Positions 16,246 to 26,778 are shown, counted from the stretch's first letter. The stretch: 64,000 nt of DNA from an uncultured Paracoccaceae bacterium (GCA_947500775.1 CANMTD010000004.1:186001-250000), one strand, 5' to 3'. Translations and numbers: made by a program. The notes: generated from the letters alone by a model not told the origin.

Positions 16246-18089
16246 CGGCGACCGAACAGTTTTTCGATGTCGGACAGTTTCAGTTCCACATAGGTCGGGC
16301 GCCCGTGGTTGCACTGTCCGGAATGGGGCGTCGCCTCCATCTCGCGCAGCAGGGCGTTCATTTCTTCGGCCCGCATCCAGCGGCCCGACCGGATCGACCC
16401 GTGACAGGCCACCCGGCTGAGGATCGCCTCGATCCGGGCCTGTACCATCTGGCTGTCGCCCAGATCGTGCAATTCGTCCAGAATGTCGCGCAGCATGGCA
16501 TCGGCGTTCACCTCGCCCAAGATCGCCGGGGTTTCGCGCACGGCGATGGCACGCCCGCCAAAGGGTTCCAGCGTCAGGCCAAGGCGCGCCAGATCATCGG
16601 CGACCTCCATCAGGCGGGCGCAATCACCTTCGGATAATTCGACGATTTCGGGGATCAGCAGGGCCTGCGCGGCAACCCCGTTCTCGGCCATCTGCCGTTT
16701 CAGTTTTTCATAGACCAGCCGTTCGTGGGCGGCATGTTGATCGACGATGACAATCCCGTCGGCGGTCTGCGCAATGATATAGTTTTCATGCAGTTGCGCC
16801 CGTGCGGCCCCCAGCGGCAGCGCGTCATCGGCAGGTTCAACCACAGTATCTTCGATGCGGGCCGAAGGGGCCGCAGCCTCGGCAAATCCGGGTGTTTCCA
16901 TGGCGGGGGCCTGCATGGCGTATCCCGTGGCGATCCCCTGCGCAAAGGGGCGATCCATCTGATAGATGCGCGCAGGCCCCGCCGGGTCTTCGGGGCGCAG
17001 CGCGCCCAGCGTCGCCCCCGCCACAGTGGTCGAGGCGCGATGCCCGGCCCCGGCCAGCGCATGGCGCAGCGCCGATACGATCAGCCCGCGCGCGGTGCCC
17101 GGTTCGCGGAACCGCACCTCGGCCTTGGCCGGGTGCACGTTCACATCCACCAGATGCGGGTCGCAATCCAGAAACAGCACCGCCGCCGGATGCCGGTCAC
17201 GGCTGAGGAAATCGGCATAGGCCCCGCGCAGCGCCCCGATCAACAGCTTGTCGCGCACCGGGCGGCCATTGACGAACAGGTATTGCGCCACGGCGGAGCC
17301 GCGCGAATAGGTCGGCAGGGCGGCATATCCGGTCAGATGCAGCGCGTCGCGTTCGGCATCGATCCGCAGCGCGTTTTCGGCGAATTCCGCCCCCAGTATC
17401 CGGGCCAGCCTGCGGTGCAGCGCGTCGAACATATCGCCGGTTTCCGCATCCGCACGAAAGGTCACCCGCCCCTCGCCCCCGCCCGAAACATCGCGCAGGG
17501 TAAAACCGACAAACGGTTCGGCCATGGCCAGGCGTTTGATCACATCGGTGATCGCCTGCGTCTCGGCCCGGTCGCTGCGCAGAAATTTCAGCCGCGCGGG
17601 CGTGGCGTAAAACAGATCGCGCAGGGCCACGACCGTGCCTTGCGACAAGGCCGCAGGGCGCACGGGTGCCAGTTTCCCGCCCGCCACCGATATTTCGGCG
17701 GCGTCCTGCCCCTGCACCCGCGATGTGATGGTCAGCCGCCCGACCGCGCCCAGCGATGGCAACGCCTCGCCCCGGAAGCCAAAACTGTGGATGTTCAACA
17801 GATCGGACCCGTCGATTTTCGAGGTCGCGTGCCGCGACAGCGCCAGCGGCAAATCGGCCGCCGCGATGCCGTGGCCGTCATCCACCACGCGGATCAGGGT
17901 CTTGCCGCCATCGGCATAGGATACATCGATCCGATGCGCCCCCGCATCCAGCGCGTTTTCCACCAGTTCCTTGACGGCCGAGGCCGGGCGTTCGACAACC
18001 TCGCCCGCCGCGATCCGGTTGATCGCGGTCTCATCCAACTGGCGGATAACGGGCAGTTCAGCGCTTATCTTGGGGTTTGCGGTAATCAT
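16242..18089 (-). CDS. mutL: DNA mismatch repair protein MutL (endonuclease type)
   Basis: A 615-aa MutL. The GHKL ATPase motifs lie at residues 24-50 (NRIAAGEVVERPASAVKELV...) and 68-75 (VVDDGHGI). The C-terminal domain carries the endonuclease motif DQHAAHE-x4-E at 450-461, plus the metal-binding ACHGS (about 561-565) and CNHGRP (593-598) motifs. It therefore belongs to the nicking MutL group of bacteria without MutH. A low-conservation linker (about 335-425) separates the domains. Confidence 0.96.
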   Translation of the reverse strand: MITANPKISAELPVIRQLDETAINRIAAGEVVERPASAVKELVENALDAGAHRIDVSYADGGKTLIRVVDDGHGIAAADLPLALSRHATSKIDGSDLLNIHSFGFRGEALPSLGAVGRLTITSRVQGQDAAEISVAGGKLAPVRPAALSQGTVVALRDLFYATPARLKFLRSDRAETQAITDVIKRLAMAEPFVGFTLRDVSGGGEGRVTFRADAETGDMFDALHRRLARILGAEFAENALRIDAERDALHLTGYAALPTYSRGSAVAQYLFVNGRPVRDKLLIGALRGAYADFLSRDRHPAAVLFLDCDPHLVDVNVHPAKAEVRFREPGTARGLIVSALRHALAGAGHRASTTVAGATLGALRPEDPAGPARIYQMDRPFAQGIATGYAMQAPAMETPGFAEAAAPSARIEDTVVEPADDALPLGAARAQLHENYIIAQTADGIVIVDQHAAHERLVYEKLKRQMAENGVAAQALLIPEIVELSEGDCARLMEVADDLARLGLTLEPFGGRAIAVRETPAILGEVNADAMLRDILDELHDLGDSQMVQARIEAILSRVACHGSIRSGRWMRAEEMNALLREMEATPHSGQCNHGRPTYVELKLSDIEKLFGRR

Positions 18090-18131
18090 ACCACAAGGAT
18101 TAGCACGGCTTACCCCGATTCGACCACCGTA

Positions 18132-19445
18132 TCAGTTCGACACATCCAGCCCGACAGGTTCGCCCACCACAACGAAATGCAGATCATCCGGTTGCAGCAA
18201 TTCCGCCGCCACCCGGCGCACGTCGTCCAGCGTGACGGCATTCACCTTGTCGTTGCGGGTAGCGATGTAATCGACGCCAAGGCCCTGCATCTGCATGCCC
18301 ACCATGATGTCGGCAATCGGCCCGTTGCCATCGAACCGCAGCGGATAGGCCCCGGTCAGATAGGTTTTGGCCGCGTCCAGTTCTTTCACCGTGATCCCGT
18401 CAGAGGCGGCCTTGGCCCATTCCGCCCTGATCACCTTGATCGCCTCGGCAATCCGGTCATTGGCCGAGGCCACCTGCCCCATCACCAGTTCGGCGTGATC
18501 GCGGGGCAGAAGATAGGAATATACCCCATAGGTCAGCCCGCGTTTTTCGCGCACCTCATCCATCAGGCGCGACCCGAAACCGCCCGCACCCAGCGCATGG
18601 TTCAGCACATAGGCGGCAAAGAAATCCGGATCGTCCCGTTTGATGCCACGATGCCCGAAAACCGCGACCGATTGGGGCGTCTTGAACGGCACGACCGTTA
18701 CCCCGCCAGCCAGATCATAGGGCGCCGCATCAGGCATGGGCGCGCCGGTGGCGGGCAGATCGCCCAGCAGACGGTCGATCAGCACACCCAGTTCGGCCCC
18801 GGTGATATCGCCGACCGCGCTGACATACAGCCGGTCGCGCGCCATCACCCGGTCCTTGGCGGCCCGCAGGTCATCGACGGTCAGGGATGTGACGCTGTCC
18901 TCGGTGCCATCGATGGCGGTCGCATAGGGATGCGCGCCAAAGGCCATTTCGTTGAATGTGCGGCTGGCGATCTTGTCGGGGTCCTTGGCGTCAGAACGCA
19001 GCCCGGACAGCACCTGTTCGCGCACCCGTTCGACCGCGTCGTCGTCAAAGCGGGGCTCGATCAGGGCGGCGCGCAACAGGGTCACGGCCTGATCGCGGTT
19101 TTCGGTCAGAAACTGGGCCGATACTGACATGGCATCGTTATAGGCGCGAAACGAAAAGCTGGCCGCCAGCGCATCGCGCGCCGTGGCAAAGGCGCGGGCA
19201 TCCATTTCGCCTGCGCCTTCTTCCAACAGCCCGCTCATCAGGTTGATGGCGCCGCGTTTGCCGGGGGCATCCAGACTGGCGCCGCCCTTGAAGCGGATTT
19301 CCAGCGACACGAAGGGAATCTCATGCGCCTCGACCAGCCAGGCATCGATGCCACCGGGCGAGGTTACTTCTTCGATCTCGACCGCCGCCTGCGCCGGCAG
19401 TGCCAAGGCAAGGGCCACGGCAATCTTGCAAAGAAACCGGATCAT
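18132..19445 (-). CDS. M16 peptidase family protein lacking the zinc site (inactive-type subunit)
   Basis: A 437-aa exported M16-family protein with a signal peptide (cleavage about residue 20, LPAQA-A). Where active members have HxxEH, this one reads GAINLMSGLLEEG, so zinc ligands are missing. Such non-catalytic M16 proteins pair with an active partner, as in the Sphingomonas A1 / PqqL-like and mitochondrial processing peptidase arrangement. Its ATG overlaps the stop of the active-type gene (ATGA 19442-19445), which supports a heterodimer. Confidence 0.9.
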   Translation of the reverse strand: MIRFLCKIAVALALALPAQAAVEIEEVTSPGGIDAWLVEAHEIPFVSLEIRFKGGASLDAPGKRGAINLMSGLLEEGAGEMDARAFATARDALAASFSFRAYNDAMSVSAQFLTENRDQAVTLLRAALIEPRFDDDAVERVREQVLSGLRSDAKDPDKIASRTFNEMAFGAHPYATAIDGTEDSVTSLTVDDLRAAKDRVMARDRLYVSAVGDITGAELGVLIDRLLGDLPATGAPMPDAAPYDLAGGVTVVPFKTPQSVAVFGHRGIKRDDPDFFAAYVLNHALGAGGFGSRLMDEVREKRGLTYGVYSYLLPRDHAELVMGQVASANDRIAEAIKVIRAEWAKAASDGITVKELDAAKTYLTGAYPLRFDGNGPIADIMVGMQMQGLGVDYIATRNDKVNAVTLDDVRRVAAELLQPDDLHFVVVGEPVGLDVSN

Positions 19446-20791
19446 TGTGTCACCTCTTGCGTTTCGGGGCGGGTCAGCCAGCCGGTGACGGCGCGCCGCC
19501 GGTCCAACAGCCGTTCGGCCGCGGCCATCACATCCTCGGGCGTGACCGCCTGCAATGCCTCGGGCCAGCCCTGCACATCCGCCACGCTGAACCCCGAGGC
19601 CAGCGCCGCACCGTAAATCCGGGCCAGCCCCTGAATATTATCGCGCACATAGATGTCCGAGGCGCGTTGCTGCATTTTCAGACTGTCGAAATGGGCCTGA
19701 TCCACGCCGGTCTCCATGAACTCGGCCAGAACCTTGTCCAGCGCATCCTCGGCCTCTTGCAGGCCAATGCCGGGGGCGGGGACCACGACAAAGCCAAAGG
19801 TCGTGTCGTCAATCGAAAGGCCGCTGTAAAACGCCGAAGTATAAATCGCCGTCTGGGTTTCGAACTGCAGCTTTTCACCAAGAACCGAGGTCGCCCCTTC
19901 GCCGCCCAGCAAATCGGCCAGATAGACCAGCGCCGCCGCTTCGGACTGATCGCCGGGGTCGCGTTCGGGCGCCAGATAGGTGCGCAACACGTAAGGCTGC
20001 GCCACCCGTGCATCCGCATAGGTCAACCGGCGTTCGGCCAGTTGCGGCGGTTCCGCCGGGCGGGCGCGGTCGGGCAATTTGGTGCTGGGCGCAATCGGGC
20101 CATAGTGGGTTTCGGCCATCACCCGCACCTCTGCGGGATCGACATCCCCCGCGACCACCAGAATCGCATTGTTCGGCGCGTAATAGGTTTCGTAAAATTC
20201 CAGCGCGTCTTCTTTCGACAGCGCGGCCATTTCATGTTTCCAGCCGATTATGGGAACGCCGTAGGGGTGGTTCATGTATTGCGCGGCGCGGGTCTGTTCG
20301 TTGAACAGGGCACCTGCGTTGTTTTCGGTGCGCTGGTTGCGTTCCTCAAGGATCACGTCGCGTTCGGTTTTGACCCCGGTGTCCTTGTCGCCCAGTTGCA
20401 GGCCGGTCATCCGGTCGGCCTCCAGCTTCATCATCAGGTCCAGCCGGTCGGCGGCAACCCGTTGGAAATAAGCGGTATAATCCCACGAGGTAAAGGCGTT
20501 GTCGGACCCGCCATTCGCCTCGACCAGCTCGCCGAACTCTTTGCCGGGATGGGCGTCGGTGCCCTTGAACATCAGATGTTCCAGAAAATGGGCGATGCCG
20601 GATTTGCCCGGTTTTTCGTCGGCGGCCCCGACCCGGTACCACACCATATGCACCACAACCGGCGCGCGGTGGTCTTCGATCACCACGACATCCATGCCGT
20701 TATCAAGCGTAAAGCTGGTGACCCCTTCGGCCCGCAACGGCAGCGCCAGAAGGGTGGTCAGGATCGTAAACAGGCCGATACGGCACAGCAT
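19442..20791 (-). CDS. M16 family zinc metalloprotease (active-type subunit)
   Basis: A 449-aa exported pitrilysin-family protease: signal peptide to about residue 21, inverted zinc motif HFLEH at 68-72 and a downstream zinc-ligand Glu at 149 (VILEERN), 77 residues after His72 as the family requires. ATG 20791 has GGAGG at 7-nt spacing; the TTG at 20797 is rejected. Likely periplasmic and acting with the following inactive-type subunit; its peptide substrates are unknown. Confidence 0.93.
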   Translation of the reverse strand: MLCRIGLFTILTTLLALPLRAEGVTSFTLDNGMDVVVIEDHRAPVVVHMVWYRVGAADEKPGKSGIAHFLEHLMFKGTDAHPGKEFGELVEANGGSDNAFTSWDYTAYFQRVAADRLDLMMKLEADRMTGLQLGDKDTGVKTERDVILEERNQRTENNAGALFNEQTRAAQYMNHPYGVPIIGWKHEMAALSKEDALEFYETYYAPNNAILVVAGDVDPAEVRVMAETHYGPIAPSTKLPDRARPAEPPQLAERRLTYADARVAQPYVLRTYLAPERDPGDQSEAAALVYLADLLGGEGATSVLGEKLQFETQTAIYTSAFYSGLSIDDTTFGFVVVPAPGIGLQEAEDALDKVLAEFMETGVDQAHFDSLKMQQRASDIYVRDNIQGLARIYGAALASGFSVADVQGWPEALQAVTPEDVMAAAERLLDRRRAVTGWLTRPETQEVTQ

Positions 20792-20900
20792 GGGCAAACC
20801 TCCGGATGTCAGGCGTCAAGACAACGCATAAGGACATAGCTACGCCAATTCATGGGCCATTCAACCCCGTCAACGCAGATGTCATCACCCTGGACCGGAG

Positions 20901-21437
20901 TTATTCAGCCGCGCTTTCGGGTGGGGCGCCGACATTGCGGGCCCCGGCGCGGCGCCAGCGTTCCAGTTCGGCGTGCTGGTCCAGCGATTGTTTCTTGTAG
21001 GCGCGGTAGTAGACGTTGACGTTGGCCCACCGTTCCAGAAGCCGTCCATCGTTGCGGCGGCGGAATTCCAGATCGTCGGCGGCCAGCGATTGCCGGATAC
21101 CGGGGGCCACGCCAAAGCGGGTCGCGTGGTTCATCAGCCCGGCATCGGAACGGGGGATACCGCCGCCCGGCGTCACCCGGTCGGCACGTCCGCCAAGCGC
21201 CACCACCGCATCGGCCTGCGGGGTCTGGTCGGTCCGGTTGCCACCGCCGGGCGTCGGCTGCGGCAGTGCCGTCAGATCTTCGGGCAATTCCAGGGTCTTG
21301 CTGGGCAGGATGGCAAATTCATCGGGGGTTCCGCTGGAACGGATATTCAACAGCTTGGGGTCCTTGTTCCGCGAACACCCCGCCAGCCCAAGGCCAGCCA
21401 CCACGAACACCAATATCAATACCTGCGCAGACCGCAT
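20901..21437 (-). CDS. DUF3035 lipoprotein
   Basis: A 178-aa lipoprotein: lipobox LAGC near residue 21, followed by GTPDEFAILPSKTLELPEDLTALPQPTPGG, the conserved core of DUF3035 (alphaproteobacterial, function unknown). It lies directly downstream of the lipoprotein signal peptidase gene that would process it and upstream of the M16 pair. The long frame to 21824 is a shadow of lspA. Confidence 0.88.
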   Translation of the reverse strand: MRSAQVLILVFVVAGLGLAGCSRNKDPKLLNIRSSGTPDEFAILPSKTLELPEDLTALPQPTPGGGNRTDQTPQADAVVALGGRADRVTPGGGIPRSDAGLMNHATRFGVAPGIRQSLAADDLEFRRRNDGRLLERWANVNVYYRAYKKQSLDQHAELERWRRAGARNVGAPPESAAE

Positions 21438-21490
21438 TCCAGTCTCCTTCGCCCAACCTTTGTTCTCTTTACCGCAAGCGTGGCGGGACG

Positions 21491-21961
21491 TCACGGGGTC
21501 TTCTTCTGTCCGGTGAACAGGATCAATCCGATCGCCCCGGCAAAAATCGCGATATCGGCCACGTTGAACGAAAACGGGTTGTTGATGCCGCAGCAGGACA
21601 TGTTCAGGAAATCGGCGACCGCGCCGTAAACCACCCGATCCACCGCATTGCCCAGCGCGCCGCCCACCAGAATGCCCGCCGACAGATCGGCGCGCAGGCC
21701 CGCGGCCTCGCGCCGCATCCACAGGATGACAAACACCGACACCGCGACGGACACCGCAACCCAGACCCAGGGCGAAATGCCGCCGCCATTGGAAAACAGG
21801 CCGAAATTGACGCCCTGATTCCATGCCATGCGGAAATTCAGCAGGGGCGGCAGCACGTCGATGGACAGCACCTCGCGCAGGTTCATCACGTGAACCACCA
21901 GATATTTGCTGATCTGGTCCAGCAGGAAAATCGCCAATGCGCTGAGTGTCAGGGCCCGCAT
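21491..21961 (-). CDS. lspA: Lipoprotein signal peptidase (signal peptidase II)
   Basis: A 156-aa inner-membrane aspartyl protease with four hydrophobic segments. The catalytic aspartates are Asp117 (GAVADFL) and Asp136 (FNVADIAI), with the conserved NxGxxFG equivalent WNQGVNFGLF (48-56) and GGALGNAVDR (100-109). It cleaves prolipoproteins before the lipid-modified Cys. The start lies 8 nt after the purH stop, in an operon. Confidence 0.96.
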   Translation of the reverse strand: MRALTLSALAIFLLDQISKYLVVHVMNLREVLSIDVLPPLLNFRMAWNQGVNFGLFSNGGGISPWVWVAVSVAVSVFVILWMRREAAGLRADLSAGILVGGALGNAVDRVVYGAVADFLNMSCCGINNPFSFNVADIAIFAGAIGLILFTGQKKTP

Positions 21962-21969
21962 GTCGTGCC

Positions 21970-23559
21970 TTAATGCCGAAAGTGGCGCATGCCGGTCAGG
22001 ACCATGGCCAGCCCGGCCTCATCCGCGGCGGCGATCACTTCGTCGTCGCGCATCGACCCGCCGGGCTGAATGACGCTGGTGGCACCCGCCGCCGCCGCCT
22101 CAAGCAGACCGTCGGCAAAGGGGAAGAACGCGTCCGACGCGACGGCAGAGCCGATGGTCAGCGGTTCGGGCAGGCCCAGTTCGGCGGCCATGCGTTCGGC
22201 TTTCTTGGCGGCGATCAACGCGCTGTCGACGCGGCTCATCTGACCGGCCCCGACGCCGACGGTTGCGCCGTCTTTGACATAGACGATGGCGTTGGATTTG
22301 ACGTGTTTGGCGACCTTCCAGGCAAACAGCAGATCCTGCATTTCCTGCGGCGTGGGCGCGCGTTTGGTCACGACCTTCAGATCGTCCAGACCGATGAACC
22401 CGTTGTCCTTGTCCTGCACCAGCAACCCGCCCGACACCTGCCGCACGGTCTGTAGCGCCGCGTGCACATCGGGCAGCCCGTCGGTGGTCAGCAGGCGCAG
22501 GTTCTTTTTGGCGGCAAAGATGTCGCGCGCGGCGTCATCCGCGCCGGGGGCGATCACCACCTCGGTAAAGATTTTCACGATCTCTTCGGCGGTGGCGGCG
22601 TCCAGCGGCTGGTTCAGCGCGATGATCCCGCCAAAGGCCGATGTCTTGTCGCAGGCCAGGGCCTGGCCATAAGCTTCGACCAGGGTCGCACCCCGCGCCA
22701 CGCCGCTGGGGTTGGCGTGTTTGATGATGGCACAGGCCGGGCCGTCCGCCGGATCGAATTCCGCCACCAGCTCAAAAGCCGCATCGGTGTCGTTGATGTT
22801 GTTGTAGCTCAGTTCCTTGCCCTGCCACTGTTTGGCGGTGGCGACACCGGGGCGTCCCGATCCGTCGGTGTAAAACGCCGCCGACTGATGCGGGTTTTCG
22901 CCATAGCGCAGGGTCTGGGCCAACGTGCCCGCAAACGTGGCGCGGCGCGGCGCGGCCATCTCCAGCGCGCCCGCCATCCATGTGGACACGGCGCTGTCAT
23001 AGGCGGCGGTGCGGGCATAGGCGGTCTGGGCCAGCCGCTGGCGAAAGCCATAGGTGGTGGCACCATCGTTGGCCTGCAATTCGTCCAGCAGGGCGGTGTA
23101 ATCCTCGGTATCGACCACGACGTTGACGAATGCGTGGTTCTTGGCCGCCGCACGGATCATCGCCGGGCCGCCAATATCAATGTTCTCGATGCAGGTGTCG
23201 TAATCGGCGCCCTTGGCTACGGTTTCCTCGAACGGGTAGAGGTTCACCACCAGCAGATCGATCGCCTCGATCCCGTGTTCGGTCATCGCCGCCACGTGAT
23301 CGTCATTGTCGCGCAGCGCCAGCAACCCGCCATGCACCATCGGGTGCAGCGTCTTGACCCGGCCATCCATCATTTCGGGAAACCCTGTCACCTCGGCCAC
23401 ATCGCGCACCGTCAGCCCTGCCTCGCGCAGCGCCTTGGCCGTGCCGCCGGTCGACAGCAACTCGACCCCGCGCGCGGCAAGCGCCTGTCCCAGCGCCACC
23501 AGACCGGTCTTGTCGGATACGGAAAGCAGCGCGCGGCGCAGGGGCACGGGATGGGTCAT
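21970..23559 (-). CDS. purH: Bifunctional AICAR transformylase / IMP cyclohydrolase
   Basis: A 529-aa PurH catalysing the last two steps of IMP synthesis. The N-terminal IMP cyclohydrolase (MGS-like) domain starts [15 protein letters not shown], and the transformylase domain carries HxN ([11 protein letters not shown]) and the C-terminal [10 protein letters not shown] motifs. ATG 23559 gives exactly the usual family length, with AGGA 8 nt upstream. A GTG at 23583 overlapping the upstream stop (GTGA) is a possible but less likely start. Confidence 0.96.
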   Translation of the reverse strand: MTHPVPLRRALLSVSDKTGLVALGQALAARGVELLSTGGTAKALREAGLTVRDVAEVTGFPEMMDGRVKTLHPMVHGGLLALRDNDDHVAAMTEHGIEAIDLLVVNLYPFEETVAKGADYDTCIENIDIGGPAMIRAAAKNHAFVNVVVDTEDYTALLDELQANDGATTYGFRQRLAQTAYARTAAYDSAVSTWMAGALEMAAPRRATFAGTLAQTLRYGENPHQSAAFYTDGSGRPGVATAKQWQGKELSYNNINDTDAAFELVAEFDPADGPACAIIKHANPSGVARGATLVEAYGQALACDKTSAFGGIIALNQPLDAATAEEIVKIFTEVVIAPGADDAARDIFAAKKNLRLLTTDGLPDVHAALQTVRQVSGGLLVQDKDNGFIGLDDLKVVTKRAPTPQEMQDLLFAWKVAKHVKSNAIVYVKDGATVGVGAGQMSRVDSALIAAKKAERMAAELGLPEPLTIGSAVASDAFFPFADGLLEAAAAGATSVIQPGGSMRDDEVIAAADEAGLAMVLTGMRHFRH

Positions 23560-23579
23560 AGGGTCGGTCCTGTTCAGTT

Positions 23580-25337
23580 TCACTCAGATAAGATGTCGTC
23601 ATCCACGACAAGGTCGCGCAGCCCTTGCGGGGTTTCCTGCGCTTTTGCAAGGGTCCAGTTGATCTGACTGGCATAGTCCAGAACCCGGTGCGACAGAACA
23701 ATCTGTTTTGTCGCACGCGGTTTCAGGCGGCCTTTTTCAAGGTAAACGCTGGGTTCCAGATGCAGATGCGCGGGCCCGTCATAGCGGAAAACCCAGATCT
23801 CGCCGCTTTTCAGAACCAGCGACACCGCCGACCCGCCCAGATCAAGTTCGGCGTCAACATCCGGGTGCAGATGGAAATGCACCGCATAGGAAATGCCCTG
23901 CAGCTTGGCCCGGTCCATCGCGTGGTCAAAGATGCGGCGGTCGCGGTCGGAAAACGCGCCCAGCGTATCCTCGCCATTCAGCGCGCGGCCGTCAAAGCTC
24001 AGATCCAGCTGCCGGGCGTGTGTCAGCCCGTGGGTTTTCTGATATCCGTTCTGCCAACTGGTCAGGCTTTGCCCCGCCTGATCGAAATTCTGCTTTACGC
24101 CGACATCGTCCGGCGCATCGACCAGCAATTCGCGCTGGTGCCCGCCGATGAACCGTTTGCCCCCCAGTCGCGCCGAAGAATAGCCGTCGATCGCAAGGGT
24201 CGAATGCGACTGCGTGGCGCGCCCGGCACGGCGCCATTCTTCGCCAAAGGACATGCCCGATCCGCAATTCACCACCACCGGCCTGCGGCCCGAGGTCAGT
24301 TCCATCGCCAGGGTCGAAGCATGGGCGTTATAGGACACCGCCGCCGCCGGGGGCGGAGAGACATCGACGATCACCGTGGTCCGGTTGGCCGACAACCGCA
24401 CATAGCCCATCGACAACCCGCTGTTGGCCACAGGCTTGACACCCGCGTTGGCAAGGGCGTGATCCAGCCGCCCTTCGATCCCGCGCCCGCCGCCGTGGAA
24501 CCGCGCCAGCCCGCCATCGGCATGGCGCAGGGCGCGCAGGCTGGGCGCGATCCGTTCGATCGCCTGAATATGTTCGGGCGGGGCGGCCTGCCCGGCCTCG
24601 CTTAACGCCGAGGCGGCCCAGGTCAGCAGGGTCAGAACCTCAAGCAATTCTTCGGGGTTGCGGGTGGGGATACCGCCCTGTTCGTCGATCTGGGTCTGGC
24701 ATTCGCGGGCCAGGGCCTTGGTCGCCGGGGCCACCAGCCGCCCCATGCCTTCCAACGCAAGCCCGGCATAGATCAGCCCGGTCAGCGCCTCGAACCGGGG
24801 CAGGCCCGAGGCCGCGCTGCGCCACCGGCGGCTGAGGAAAATCGTCTGCTGCGCCAGCGACTTGAAATAGGCGTCGGAATTGTCCTTGTCCTGCCCGTTC
24901 AGCAGGAAAATCGCGTGGTTGATCCAGCGGATCAGCCGCCGACCGGTCAGATCGGGCGACCAGCCCGGCCCCTGCCCGCGCCCATGCGCGGCAATCCAGG
25001 CCGCGGTCCAGTCCTGCGCCCGCACGCGCGCCGCCCCGTCGCCGACGGCGGCCAGATCGTCCAGCCATGTGAACCCGTGCAATTCTTCCTCGAACCCCGA
25101 TGACGGCATCGGCAGTTCCCAGATCGCCGTGCCCGGCGCCTCGACCAGAAATCCCGCGAACAGAAAGTTACCGCTGATCAGCTGTTTGCCCCGGGCAAAG
25201 GACCCGATGGTGCGCGGTTCGGGCTGCGACACAAATCCGACCGCAGGGCGGGCAAGCGTGCTGAGCCGCGCATGAAACCCATTCATGATGCGGTTGCGCC
25301 GTGCCTGCCAGCTGTCCGGTCTGGGGTCGCCTGCCAT
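23580..25337 (-). CDS. Heparinase II/III family protein
   Basis: A 585-aa protein with the N-terminal alpha-helical toroid-like part and the C-terminal Heparinase II/III beta-sandwich ([38 protein letters not shown]). The family includes polysaccharide lyases, but this version sits between rsmB and purH in many alphaproteobacteria and has no known substrate. ATG 25337 ([10 protein letters not shown]) is preferred to a TTG at 25367. No signal peptide is visible, so a cytoplasmic or non-classically exported location is likely. Confidence 0.85.
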   Translation of the reverse strand: MAGDPRPDSWQARRNRIMNGFHARLSTLARPAVGFVSQPEPRTIGSFARGKQLISGNFLFAGFLVEAPGTAIWELPMPSSGFEEELHGFTWLDDLAAVGDGAARVRAQDWTAAWIAAHGRGQGPGWSPDLTGRRLIRWINHAIFLLNGQDKDNSDAYFKSLAQQTIFLSRRWRSAASGLPRFEALTGLIYAGLALEGMGRLVAPATKALARECQTQIDEQGGIPTRNPEELLEVLTLLTWAASALSEAGQAAPPEHIQAIERIAPSLRALRHADGGLARFHGGGRGIEGRLDHALANAGVKPVANSGLSMGYVRLSANRTTVIVDVSPPPAAAVSYNAHASTLAMELTSGRRPVVVNCGSGMSFGEEWRRAGRATQSHSTLAIDGYSSARLGGKRFIGGHQRELLVDAPDDVGVKQNFDQAGQSLTSWQNGYQKTHGLTHARQLDLSFDGRALNGEDTLGAFSDRDRRIFDHAMDRAKLQGISYAVHFHLHPDVDAELDLGGSAVSLVLKSGEIWVFRYDGPAHLHLEPSVYLEKGRLKPRATKQIVLSHRVLDYASQINWTLAKAQETPQGLRDLVVDDDILSE

Positions 25338-25426
25338 TGTGTCGGTAACTGCTCTTGACGCTTTCAACCTGCCTGAGGGACAGCATAGTCCCCGGGCCGT
25401 CAGGTGTCACCGACGAAAAGCGCAGA

Positions 25427-26707
25427 TCAAGCGGATTTGCGGAACATCGCGATATAGAAACCGTCCATCCCGCCCGTGTCGGGCCAGTAATCGGGCCGCA
25501 ACCGCAGCCCGCCCTGCGCATCGCGCCATTCGGGGTCCAGCCCGGGAATATCCGCAGGCACGATGTCCAGATCGGGGTGCCGCTCAAGCACCGCGGCGCA
25601 TTGTGCCTCGCCCTCTTCGGGCAGCAGCGAACAGGTGCAATAGACCAGCCGCCCGCCGGGGGCCAGCAGGGTCAGCGCGCGGTCGATCATCTGCGCCTGC
25701 AGCGCGAACAGCGGTTTCACATCCTTGCCGGTCTTGGCAAAGGGCAGATCGGGGTGGCGGCGGATGGTGCCGGTGGCCGAACAGGGCGCATCCAGCAAGA
25801 TCGCATCAAAGGGCGCGTCGGGCTGCCACTCAAGGGCATCGGCCACCACCAGCCGCGCCTGCAATTCGGTGCGGGCCAGATTTTCCTCGACCCGCGCCAT
25901 GCGCTGTTCCGAGATATCAAGCGCCGTGACTCTGGCCCCGGCTGCGGCCAGTTGCAGGGTCTTGCCGCCGGGGGCCGCGCACAGATCAAGCACCCGTTCG
26001 CCCGGTTGCGCCGCCAGTATCCGCGCAGGCAAGGCGGCGGCGGCATCCTGCACCCACCACGCCCCATCGGCATAGCCGGGCAAGGCCGAGACCTGCACCG
26101 CCCCGGTCAAGCGCACGCTGCCGGTGGGCAATGCGACGCCACCAACTGCTTCGGCCAAGGCGGCGGCATCGCCGTCTTTCGGGGTCAGGTCCAGCGGGGC
26201 TGCGCGTTCGTGGGCAGCCTCCAGGGACAGCACACCGGCGCGGCCATGCAGGCTTTCCAACCGGCCGCGCAGCCAGCCCGCCATGCGCTGGGGTGGCAGC
26301 GCGTCCCATGTTTCGGGCGGGGTATCGGCCACCTTGCGCAACACCGCATTGGCCAGCCCGGCCAGATGCTGGGTGCGCTGATCCTTGCGCAGGATCGACA
26401 CAGCGGCATTGACCACGCCGTAGGCGGCGGCCCGGTCGACCATCAGTTCCACCACGGCAAGGCGCAGCACGGTCAGCACCTCGGTCAGGGGCGGTTTGCG
26501 CAGCATCGGTTTCAACAGCGCATCGGCGCGCCCGGCATAGCGCAGGGTGGTCATCGCCAGCCGCTGCGCGCGGGCGCGTTCCGACGGGTCCAGATCGGCC
26601 AGCGGCCCGTCTTCGCCGGTCAGTTCGGCAACAAGGCGATGATCCAGCAGGACGGCATTCAAAAGGTCCACCGCCGTGCTGCGTGCCCTGTCAAACCCGT
26701 TTGCCAT
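25427..26707 (-). CDS. rsmB: 16S rRNA (cytosine-C5) methyltransferase RsmB family
   Basis: A 426-aa protein: N-terminal NusB-like RNA-binding domain (about 1-135) and a SAM-dependent Rossmann methyltransferase. SAM motif CAAPGGKT at 243-250, motif IV DAPC with Cys309 and the catalytic motif VI TCS with Cys359. It methylates C967 of 16S rRNA in E. coli. First gene of the long minus-strand run to rmuC. Confidence 0.93.
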   Translation of the reverse strand: MANGFDRARSTAVDLLNAVLLDHRLVAELTGEDGPLADLDPSERARAQRLAMTTLRYAGRADALLKPMLRKPPLTEVLTVLRLAVVELMVDRAAAYGVVNAAVSILRKDQRTQHLAGLANAVLRKVADTPPETWDALPPQRMAGWLRGRLESLHGRAGVLSLEAAHERAAPLDLTPKDGDAAALAEAVGGVALPTGSVRLTGAVQVSALPGYADGAWWVQDAAAALPARILAAQPGERVLDLCAAPGGKTLQLAAAGARVTALDISEQRMARVEENLARTELQARLVVADALEWQPDAPFDAILLDAPCSATGTIRRHPDLPFAKTGKDVKPLFALQAQMIDRALTLLAPGGRLVYCTCSLLPEEGEAQCAAVLERHPDLDIVPADIPGLDPEWRDAQGGLRLRPDYWPDTGGMDGFYIAMFRKSA

Positions 26708-26778
26708 GTGTATTCCCCGCTTGCCGCCTGATCGCCCCGGCGTATATCAAGCAGGGCAAGCCGACAAGGACGACCCGC

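Noticed and set aside
16725-19127. An 800-codon frame antisense to mutL and an M16 gene
   Set aside because: It crosses two well-supported genes and their junction; composition is that of a GC-driven shadow.
23560-23583. GTG start for purH overlapping the upstream stop (GTGA)
   Set aside because: The ATG at 23559 gives the exact family length; the extra eight residues are not family-like, though coupling through GTG cannot be fully excluded.
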